DNA from: an uncultured Anaeroplasmataceae bacterium
GTDB lineage: Bacteria > Bacillota_I > Bacilli_A > Acholeplasmatales > Anaeroplasmataceae
Direction of reading: 5' to 3'
DNA length: 38,680 nucleotides
Assembly: GCA_934229535.1 (NCBI GenBank)
Contig: CAKQDS010000018.1
Location: forward strand, 1-38,680
In this document: positions 33,069-38,680 of the stretch, piece after piece
Position numbering within the stretch: position 1 is the stretch's first letter
Layout: every line of letters begins with the position of its first letter
Translations under genes and position numbers: made by a program
The notes under the pieces: model-generated
Told to the model about the DNA's origin: nothing
The model's database searches: none
The model's input: the letters and a program-made list of their open reading frames with translations, nothing else

Positions 33069-33389
33069 TTCGGTAGCCCGTTTTTATGCTTAGGTAAAGC
33101 CTTTAACATACTTAATGCATAAATCTGTGCGGATGCACACCTTTTTGCAAAAGAGAAATTATTGCTTCTTCGATGTTTTTTTCATAAATCATTTTTCATC
33201 TTCCCATAGATTGTTCTTATCTTGTTTCAAACGAAAAAAGGCCGGAAAGTTTCTTTTCCAACCGATTCCTACTTTTTCGTCGTCAGGGTCGCAGCTTCAA
33301 AGTACAACAACTGTAAAAATCAGGCTCCTTTTTCAATGGGGTCAGTCATTTCCATAGACGATTTTTTTATTCTTATTATAAACAAAATT
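33069..33389. other. Non-coding stretch after the pectinesterase gene
   Basis: The first 290 bases keep the higher GC of the acquired segment but no gene is supported; a short stretch with GGCCGGAAAG and a TTTTCC counterpart could form a weak hairpin. AT-rich host-like sequence resumes near 33360. Confidence 0.4.
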
Positions 33390-33456
33390 GGGAATAAGCT
33401 CAAATGCTTTGACTTAGATTTAGTCAAATTATTATAGCTTATTCCCTTTATTATTT
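33390..33456 (+). repeat. Dispersed repeat, copy B: nested palindrome
   Basis: GGGAATAAGCT (33390-33400) pairs with AGCTTATTCCC further right; inside, TTTGACT pairs with AGTCAAA around a TAGATTT loop. About 57 bases are shared with 29126-29182 in direct orientation. The structure recalls hairpin ends of small mobile elements (MITE or IS200/IS605-derived). Confidence 0.7.
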
Positions 33457-33598
33457 TGATTTAATTTATTTCTATTCTTATTATTTAATTTGCTATTCAA
33501 CAATTAAATGCATTCTATAAATATATTTGATTTCATCCACTATTTATTTTTAACAAGTTGAATTACTTCACGCTTTTGAATTAAGGCTTACAATATCC

Positions 33599-33943
33599 CT
33601 ATTTTTCTATAACATTAACTAATGCTTCTTGTTCGATATTTAATGATGATGCAAGCATTTTATTTTGTACTTCAATTGTTTTATTAAGCACTTCTATTCT
33701 TTTTTTATTAGTGGAATAACCCTGTATTAAGTATTCGTTTAGAACTTTGTTAGCCCATTTTCTAAAAATAATACCCCTTTGTGATTTTACTCTATACCCA
33801 ACAGAAATAATCATATCAAGATTATAAATTTTTATGGTACGATTAACTTTTCTATTTCCTTCAATTTGAACGTGTGCGTTTTCCGCACATGTTGAAGTAA
33901 CATCTAATTCTTTGTCTTTATAAATATTATTTACAAAAAGGAT
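33599..33943 (-). pseudogene. RhuM family remnant, truncated at both ends
   Basis: An open frame from 33943 without a start codon reads FVNNIYKDKELDVTSTCAEN, then HVQIEGNRKVNRTIKIYNLD and MIISVGYRVKSQRGIIFRKW, typical of the RhuM/virulence-protein family. The N-terminal DNA-binding-like part (normally ending in ...HI.NI) and most of the C-terminal half are missing. A separate 26-codon ORF (MPNNNESYDFIKEKIQQLKE...) precedes it and ends within the junction. Nonfunctional. Confidence 0.75.
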
Positions 33944-34057
33944 TTAACTCTTTTAATTGCTGAATTTTTTCTTTAATAAAATCATAACTTTCATTATTAT
34001 TTGGCATATGTAAATGTCAATTAAAAAATGTCTGCATCCCCCAATTAATAATAGATC

Positions 34058-34366
34058 TTAGATCATATACAAATAATTTTTCTTTGAAGACACTATGATA
34101 TGAAGTACTATTTCTTTTTTTTCTTCGTTAACCTTATAAAATATAATATTTTGTTTACATACTAGTGCTCTATATCCTTGTTTAGCAATTGGTTGATATC
34201 TTGGTACTACACCAATATAAGGATATTCACTAAGATTATTAATTTGTATTTCTAAAAAATCTAGATATTCTATGGCTTCCTTTTTAGAAAAAGTAGCATT
34301 GATATAAAGAATAATATCAGTTAATTGATCATTGAACTTATCAGTTCTTATAATTGAATATTTCAT
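34058..34366 (-). CDS. ParE/RelE-family toxin
   Basis: A 102-residue toxin-fold protein: MKYSIIRTDKFNDQLTDIIL, helix pair FSKKEAIEYLDFLEIQINNL, then YPYIGVVPRYQPIAKQGYRA and the C-terminal strands LVCKQNIIFYKVNEEKKEIV. The pattern fits ParE (gyrase poison) or RelE (mRNA cleavage on the ribosome); the spacing PYIG....Y...GYR favours ParE. Its ATG overlaps the antitoxin stop by one base (TAATG), a standard toxin-antitoxin coupling. Length is normal. Confidence 0.88.
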   Translation of the reverse strand: MKYSIIRTDKFNDQLTDIILYINATFSKKEAIEYLDFLEIQINNLSEYPYIGVVPRYQPIAKQGYRALVCKQNIIFYKVNEEKKEIVLHIIVSSKKNYLYMI

Positions 34367-34629
34367 TATAATTCAAGTTTCTTTCTAATATCATTAAAAG
34401 TATCATTAACAGGTTTAACTCTATTATTTCTAACATCATCTTCAGATTCAGATAGCATTTTTAACAATTCTAATTCCGCTTGCATTTGATTAAATTGTTC
34501 TAGACTTAAGATCACTGTATCACCATGACCATTTACTGTAATATATACAGCTTCTCTAGTTTCTTTACATAAATTAGAAATTTCATTATATTTATTTCTT
34601 AGTTCTGCTGATGGTCTTATATTTTTCAT
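34366..34629 (-). CDS. Phd/YefM-family antitoxin
   Basis: From ATG at 34629 this gives 87 residues. AGGAG lies 9 bases upstream, whereas an earlier in-frame ATG at 34638 directly abuts it. The N-terminal Phd/YefM DNA-binding fold is KNIRPSAELRNKYNEISNLC, KETREAVYITVNGHGDTVIL and SLEQFNQMQAELELLKML. The charged C-terminal tail (ESEDDVRNNRVKPVNDTFND) should wrap the toxin. It precedes the ParE-like toxin with a one-base overlap. The promoter has a perfect 20-bp palindrome between its -35 and -10 boxes, suited to autorepression by the complex. Confidence 0.9.
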   Translation of the reverse strand: MKNIRPSAELRNKYNEISNLCKETREAVYITVNGHGDTVILSLEQFNQMQAELELLKMLSESEDDVRNNRVKPVNDTFNDIRKKLEL

Positions 34630-34649
34630 GCTTGTCATCTCCTATCATT

Positions 34650-34677
34650 ATTATATCATAATTATGATATATTACAA
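34650..34677 (-). promoter_or_regulatory. Toxin-antitoxin promoter with palindromic operator
   Basis: TTGTAA (34677-34672), a 16-base spacer and TATAAT (34655-34650). The perfect 20-bp palindrome TATATCATAATTATGATATA occupies 34652-34671, filling the spacer. It is the likely site for autorepression by the antitoxin. Confidence 0.8.
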
Positions 34678-34800
34678 CCTAATATTTTTTTTGATAATGT
34701 AAAAAGTAAAATAAACCGAAACATTTAAAAAATACAAAAATCTTTATATAGTATTTCTACTGTATCAAGATGTATAATGACAACTATACTAATAGAAATA

Positions 34801-34851
34801 AAACACCCCTTAAATTTTGAAACACCCTAGCAAAAAAGTGAAACACCCTTT
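34801..34851. repeat. Three direct repeats AAACACCC, IS21-like end
   Basis: AAACACCC at 34801, 34820 and 34841 (19- and 21-base spacing), each within (G)AAACACCCT. On the minus strand this is GGGTGTTT. Multiple roughly 20-base-spaced terminal repeats are a feature of IS21-family ends. No istA/istB is nearby, so this would be a solo end. Confidence 0.5.
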
Positions 34852-34924
34852 TGTGGTAAAGAAAAAGACTCCATTTATCTAGGTTGGAGTTAAATCTGAT
34901 TAATTGCCTTAATCTTGCATACAG

Positions 34925-35092
34925 CTAAGTTTCATGTTCGTTATTAGACCAATTAGGCGTATGTGTTCTGGCTGAAGGAGCAAGTTCAAAACCCAAAATT
35001 TCTTCTATTTCATTAAATGTCAATTTAACTATGTCTTGATTTGAATTAATTAAAAAATTAGTTAGTAAACTATAATCTCTTCTTTTAGCCAT
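34925..35092 (-). CDS. Truncated DUF7662-like small protein
   Basis: A 55-residue ORF (GGAGC 11 bases before the ATG). It has the pattern KLTFNEIEEILGFELAPSAR, then THTPNWSNN, resembling the small DUF7662 domain (a substrate- or DNA-binding module at the end of many accessory proteins). It ends at TAG where related proteins usually continue for some 15 residues; the same frame after TAG reads LYARLRQLIRF. It starts 35 bases after the 791-residue gene and is likely co-transcribed with it. The TAG may reflect the adjacent IS-like end. Confidence 0.55.
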   Translation of the reverse strand: MAKRRDYSLLTNFLINSNQDIVKLTFNEIEEILGFELAPSARTHTPNWSNNEHET

Positions 35093-35127
35093 TTAGTATA
35101 GCTCCAAACACTTACTTTACAGTTATA

Positions 35128-37503
35128 TTAATGATTGCTTTTATTCAATTTAAACCATAAACATTTCTCTTTATCGACAACAACTTTAGCTTTAAACACA
35201 ACAAAAGCATACATTATTCTGCTCTTCAAAAGCTGCTTCAATTCGTCACGTGTTACTAAAAAGCTTCTAGTAGTGTCATTTGAGAATTCACTAAATCTAT
35301 ATAAGCCATTAATTAATTGATACTCATTGTCAATTATATTATCAATTTCTTCATCTTTTAAAAATCTAATGTCACTATGCTCATCATCATATTTAGCGTT
35401 TATTTTTATTGCGCTGTCTTTAAAATACAAATTAAAAGGTAACCATTCGCTCTTTATCAGTGGAATATCATCTCTAATTATCTTCATCTCGTCTGCAGAA
35501 TTGTATATCAATCCGTTTAAAGAACTATGTTTATTTGGCTTAAATTTTTCAATCAATCTTATTTGTTGTTCAGTTAATTTATATCCATCAATAATTTCTG
35601 GTTCTAATGCTGATTCAATTTTCTTTCTAAATGAATACATCAAGGATTCTGGCAATTGCTTCAAATAGGCATCTAAAAGCATTTTTAAATCCCCTTTTTC
35701 TAGTCTCCAACCAAGAAATACAGGTTTTTCTGATGATAAATCAACTGTTTCATCTATAAAATCATTATCTTGGATACATTTGTCAAAGGCTGTTTTAATG
35801 TCTTCTTTCATCTCTTTAACATCCTCTGAATCATTATTTATTTTATTTATCAGATTATTTTTATAATAGTCATTTTTATATTTTGCCAAAAATTCAATGA
35901 TTTCTTTATTATAAAAATTCTCATCAACTGCATCTACATGAATGTTAAAGTGCTTTAAAAACTTAATTTGATAGTTTTTGTTTAATTGATAATCTACAAT
36001 CCATTTTTTTGATAAAGAATTAATTAAAAACATTTTTGTATCATCATCTAATTCTTTTATAACTTTTTCAACATCTGTCTTATCAATACCAAAACATTCA
36101 CCAAACAATATGATTTCTAGCCATGCATCTAAAATATCAGTTTTATCAAAATTTCTAGAATCATCAGTTATAACCATATTTTTCATGAAATAGTATTGTG
36201 ATTCAGGTATTGATTCATATATGTGAATTAATTCTTTTAAAGAGGAAGTTATTAATTTAGAATTAGAGAATTCAAGCATTCTTGCTACTAATTGATTCCA
36301 TGAACTGCCATCACTATTCAATCCGGCAGCTGGTTCAGATAAGAATGTTAATATATTATTTCTTTTATCATTACTGACAAAGTTTTGATTCAAAATATGG
36401 GCTAAATATATACTTATAAATAATCCTAATAAACAATTTTCAAATGAAAATAATGCAGATGAATATAAATTATTATCTCTTAAATTCTTTATAAACCAAA
36501 CATCCCCATCATTAAGTGAAACAACCGACATTAATACTGTAAATGATAACATTCTATTTGATCCTTTATTTGCATAATTAGATAGCAAAACATCAGAAAT
36601 TATTTCTTTTAATTTTTCTTTTTCTTTTTCTTCAAGTTTTAAATTCACACATAATCTATGTAAGGCAAAAATAGATCTGGTTAAATGGTAAGTTTTATCA
36701 TTAGGAAAATCCTTCTCATAATTAATCGACTCGTCTCTCGATAGTAAAACTTCAACATTAGAATAAGCTGTTTCAATTGCTTTTATTATTTCAATATTTT
36801 TATATTCGCCACTCAAATTTGAGGATAGCACCTCAATGTCTTTTGATGCATCCCAGAAATATTTATTTTGTACGGTTAGCAAATAATCAAATAGATGTGA
36901 ATTGTAATTCTTTGTATCTTTGTCCTTGTTCTTCTTTAAAGAATTATATGTTGCAATTATTCCATCATTCAAAACCATATACTGGATAACATCATATAAT
37001 GTTTTATTACTGCTTTGTGATAGAAATAATTCGTTTTTATCTTCATTTTCATACCTATATCTAATTATTTTGTTCAGCCTTTCTTTATCTCTAACCAAAA
37101 CTGGAATTTCTTGAATAGAAAATATCATAGAATATCCAAAAGCAAACCCATCCAATACAAAAATTGTAACATCGGTAGAAAATATGTGAAAAATCGTGTA
37201 TAATGCAACGCTTATAGACATTATGACTACCATATGAGTAAAACTATAAATTGATTTCTTTCTTAATTTTACAAAGTCATCTAACGATACACCATATACT
37301 TTTTCTTTTGCCAGAGATAAAGAAATTGAAACTATTGTAATAATTGCAGGCAACAGTACTATAATCAATTCAAATACTAATTTATTATCAAAATGAATAT
37401 CAATAACTTTACAAATTTCTAAGATAAAAAGCACTGTCAAAGAAACTGCAGCAAATATGTCAAAAATAAGTTTAAAATTGATTTTATTACTTCTTTTTCT
37501 CAT
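35128..37503 (-). CDS. 791-residue membrane protein with large cytosolic domain, unknown
   Basis: Not recognised. Hydrophobic helices fall at about 15-30, 43-64, 90-110 and 113-130. A long, mostly helical soluble region (about 140-790) follows, rich in Asp, Glu, Lys and Asn and with no P-loop, nuclease or helicase motif by eye. Near 352-372 a hydrophobic patch, SFENCLLGLFISIYLAHIL, may be buried or a further helix. The C-terminal part (about 690-780) looks beta-rich and globular. It overlaps the upstream chimeric membrane protein by 17 bases, and both follow an XRE regulator, so the genes form an operon. Membrane anchor plus long effector-like domain in an accessory locus fits a defence or conflict system, but this is inference. 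Confidence 0.7.
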   Translation of the reverse strand: MRKRSNKINFKLIFDIFAAVSLTVLFILEICKVIDIHFDNKLVFELIIVLLPAIITIVSISLSLAKEKVYGVSLDDFVKLRKKSIYSFTHMVVIMSISVALYTIFHIFSTDVTIFVLDGFAFGYSMIFSIQEIPVLVRDKERLNKIIRYRYENEDKNELFLSQSSNKTLYDVIQYMVLNDGIIATYNSLKKNKDKDTKNYNSHLFDYLLTVQNKYFWDASKDIEVLSSNLSGEYKNIEIIKAIETAYSNVEVLLSRDESINYEKDFPNDKTYHLTRSIFALHRLCVNLKLEEKEKEKLKEIISDVLLSNYANKGSNRMLSFTVLMSVVSLNDGDVWFIKNLRDNNLYSSALFSFENCLLGLFISIYLAHILNQNFVSNDKRNNILTFLSEPAAGLNSDGSSWNQLVARMLEFSNSKLITSSLKELIHIYESIPESQYYFMKNMVITDDSRNFDKTDILDAWLEIILFGECFGIDKTDVEKVIKELDDDTKMFLINSLSKKWIVDYQLNKNYQIKFLKHFNIHVDAVDENFYNKEIIEFLAKYKNDYYKNNLINKINNDSEDVKEMKEDIKTAFDKCIQDNDFIDETVDLSSEKPVFLGWRLEKGDLKMLLDAYLKQLPESLMYSFRKKIESALEPEIIDGYKLTEQQIRLIEKFKPNKHSSLNGLIYNSADEMKIIRDDIPLIKSEWLPFNLYFKDSAIKINAKYDDEHSDIRFLKDEEIDNIIDNEYQLINGLYRFSEFSNDTTRSFLVTRDELKQLLKSRIMYAFVVFKAKVVVDKEKCLWFKLNKSNH

Positions 37504-37810
37504 AGTTTTCTCCTATTTTTTGCTTGCTTTTTATACTATAAGTTTTCGTAAAAAAAGCTCCTATAAAACCTAAAACTGCACTTGCTAATCCAACAATTAA
37601 AATTACTAACCAATCTTTCATTTTTAGACTCATCTTTTCATAATCAATATCCTGAATCATCTTCTCAATAAAATCTTTATTAAACCAAAAGCTTTGTTTT
37701 GTGTATGAAGTTATTCCTGTAATTTTATCAGCAACTGGTAATTCATAATGATCTAATCCAACTCTAAATTCGCCTACGCCTGCGAATAATTCTATAACTA
37801 TTTTATCCAT
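37487..37810 (-). CDS. Chimeric small membrane protein: methyltransferase-like start, C-terminal membrane helix
   Basis: A 107-residue ORF. Residues 1-19 (MDKIVIELFAGVGEFRVGL) copy the start of C5 DNA-cytosine methyltransferases, whose motif I reads FAGxGG; here the second Gly is Glu. From residue 20 the resemblance stops and the sequence continues HYELPVADKITGITSYTKQS, then a membrane helix (WLVILIVGLASAVLGFIGAF) and a basic tail. It lies directly after the XRE gene (1-base overlap) and overlaps the 791-residue gene by 17 bases. The best explanation is a deletion fusing the first codons of a lost methyltransferase to the C-terminal part of another gene. Confidence 0.65.
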   Translation of the reverse strand: MDKIVIELFAGVGEFRVGLDHYELPVADKITGITSYTKQSFWFNKDFIEKMIQDIDYEKMSLKMKDWLVILIVGLASAVLGFIGAFFTKTYSIKSKQKIGENYEKKK

Positions 37811-38013
37811 TATTTATTTGTCTCCTTTTCAAACTTAATATTCTTTTCTTTACAATAAAGCTCAAAAGTATATTCCGCTTTCTTTGTTGGTGAAACTTTA
37901 CCCAGTTCCCATCTATTTATAGTTTGAAAAGATACTCCTAGTTCATCTGCTAAATCAGTTTGTGAAAGATTTAATTTTGCTCTAACATACAATATTTTTT
38001 CTTTAAATTCTAT
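37810..38013 (-). CDS. XRE-family HTH regulator with apparent ATA start
   Basis: A helix-turn-helix protein: LYVRAKLNLSQTDLADELGV, then SFQTINRWELGKVSPTKKAE, a full XRE/Cro-type HTH. GGAGG (complement of 38021-38025) lies 7 bases before codon ATA at 38013, giving (M)EFKEKILYVRAK and 67 residues, the usual N-terminus for this regulator type. The first standard start is TTG at 37992, which would give 60 residues but no suitable ribosome binding site. Such genes commonly precede a methyltransferase gene, in line with the methyltransferase remnant that follows. ATA may be a mutated ATG or a rare start. Confidence 0.75.
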   Translation of the reverse strand: MEFKEKILYVRAKLNLSQTDLADELGVSFQTINRWELGKVSPTKKAEYTFELYCKEKNIKFEKETNK

Positions 38014-38117
38014 GTTAAAACCTCCAAATTCAACTTATATCATATTAAACCATTCACTAACAAAAAAATCTACTCTTCTGATGCCCTTTTTAAATTATTT
38101 TACATGGTAGCCTAGAG

Positions 38118-38157
38118 CTTTCGTGGTGCTTTCGTGGTTTTTCAAGACCTTTCGTGT
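38118..38157. repeat. Three direct repeats CTTTCGTG
   Basis: CTTTCGTG at 38118-38125, 38129-38136 and 38149-38156 (complement CACGAAAG), next to a tRNA T-arm fragment. This could be a recombinase arm-binding array at the end of an integrated element. Confidence 0.45.
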
Positions 38158-38210
38158 AAGCACACTTTATCAGCTTGTTTTCAGCAAATAAAAAAATAGG
38201 CATTATTATC

Positions 38211-38231
38211 GCTAACGGGACTTGAACCCTA
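38211..38231 (-). other. tRNA T-arm/3'-end fragment, possible attachment site
   Basis: The minus strand reads AGGGTTCAAGTCCCGTTAGC: a T loop TTCAAGT between GGG and CCC, followed by an acceptor-like 3' strand. No D or anticodon arm precedes it and the T stem pairs only three bases, so this is not a gene. It resembles the duplicated tRNA end left by integrase-mediated insertion. The parent tRNA is not in the window (the tRNA-Thr at 27713 does not match). Confidence 0.4.
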
Positions 38232-38248
38232 CAAAAAATACCTAAAAA

Positions 38249-38292
38249 TAAAGAAAAAGTGCTGATTTGAGATAAAATCTCGTATTAGCACA
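38249..38292 (-). terminator. Hairpin with T-run
   Basis: On the minus strand GTGCTAAT pairs with ATCAGCAC, with an inner stem GAGAT/ATCTC, followed by TTTTTCTTT. It could terminate minus-strand transcription from the right-hand side. Confidence 0.6.
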
Positions 38293-38333
38293 GTTGTTTC
38301 TTAATGTGTGAAACTACCTATTTTAATACAAAT

Positions 38334-38382
38334 TGCGTACACCCCTTTAAAAGTGCGTACAGTTCATTCAAAGTGCGTACAG
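38334..38382. repeat. Three TGCGTACA repeats with 20-base period, IS21-like end
   Basis: TGCGTACA at 38334, 38354 and 38374, exactly 20 bases apart; the last two extend to AAGTGCGTACAGTT. On the minus strand this is TGTACGCA. The array resembles the multiple terminal repeats bound by IS21-family transposase. No transposase gene is in view. Confidence 0.55.
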
Positions 38383-38527
38383 TTGAAAAGCATCAAAATA
38401 ACTTTTTCATTTTCATCTTTTTATTTTATTGAACCACATGTTTTGTGCTATTGATTACTGAAAAAGCCATTAAAAGTAACTCCTTTTCCAACTAAAGAAT
38501 TGACTTAATGAAAGCATAAATAACTAT

Positions 38528-38680
38528 TTATATGTTCGCTTGGTAATCGAAATAAGTAGAACAATATTCAAGAGATTTATCTAAAAACTCTTGCAATTTA
38601 TCAAGGTCAGCATACATTCCATGATTTGAATGTGGAAACTCAATATAATCATGTTTTACTCCATTATCTTGCAAAGCTTT
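38528..38680 (-). CDS. Alpha/beta hydrolase, C-terminal part (runs off the window)
   Basis: The frame is open from the window edge to TAA at 38528, giving the last 50 residues. DYIEFPHSNHGMYADLDKLQ contains the catalytic His region (SNHG) of an alpha/beta-hydrolase (lipase, esterase or peptidase type), followed by the final helix EFLDKSLEYCSTYF. The nucleophile and acid lie beyond the window, so the substrate cannot be guessed. Confidence 0.75.
   Translation of the reverse strand, partial: KALQDNGVKHDYIEFPHSNHGMYADLDKLQEFLDKSLEYCSTYFDYQANI

Noticed and set aside
33115..33437. Overlapping plus-strand frames of 71-80 codons after the pectinesterase.
   Set aside because: Two frames overlap each other, no ribosome binding site, no family resemblance; likely noise in degraded DNA.
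38334..38382. The 20-base-period array as iterons of a plasmid origin.
   Set aside because: No replication initiator or DnaA boxes are nearby. An IS21-type end fits better, though not proven.

Overview
The window is AT-rich Gram-positive DNA, apart from one island, with AGGAGG-type ribosome binding sites, short intergenic gaps and intrinsic terminators. Its gene content suggests an anaerobic, spore-forming member of the Bacilli/Erysipelotrichia side of the Firmicutes, probably from the gut. The markers are a CotJ spore-coat operon, a small 2[4Fe-4S] ferredoxin, a group-B-type [FeFe] hydrogenase, a UPF0154 protein, an FtsW/SpoVE-type SEDS protein and a pectinesterase. No 16S gene is present, so the taxonomy is inference.

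Core-like region, about 1-20.9 kb, nearly all on the minus strand. ATP-grasp and UPF0154 genes are followed on the plus strand by ferredoxin, a fused cotJA-cotJB and cotJC. Next is a tight four-gene minus-strand operon: MATE exporter, 1-phosphofructokinase-type sugar kinase, an unrecognised 335-residue protein and glycerol kinase. This operon has a leader with a consensus promoter, a palindrome at the start site, two tiny ORFs and a terminator. MgtE with its own 19-codon leader ORF comes next. FtsW-type, membrane protein, P-type ATPase behind a yybP-ykoY (Mn2+) riboswitch, YjdF-like membrane protein and [FeFe] hydrogenase follow. A cluster of two half-size chromate-type transporters, a membrane protein, a hybrid histidine kinase and a solute-binding lipoprotein ends the region.

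Accessory region, about 20.9-38.7 kb. Small orphan genes dominate: HicB-like, CPCC zinc-ribbon, nucleoside phosphorylase, flavodoxin-like, SMUG2-type glycosylase, Fic with an operator array, a tRNA, lipoproteins and GIY-YIG. There are several decayed genes. A segment of visibly higher GC at about 30.85-33.38 kb carries transposase remnants and a pectinesterase. A ParE/Phd pair follows. The right end is a module of XRE regulator, chimeric small membrane protein and 791-residue membrane protein, bordered by repeat arrays that look like IS21-type ends and by a tRNA T-arm fragment.

The most unusual signal is that two small ORFs (22058-22300 and 27847-28119) read through in-frame TGA codons at positions where tryptophan fits their apparent families. 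The large core genes here use only TGG for Trp, and several genes plausibly end at TGA. Other points of interest are leader peptides ahead of MATE and mgtE, the CotJA-CotJB fusion, the methyltransferase-start/membrane-protein chimera behind an XRE gene whose best start codon is ATA, and the Fic operator array.
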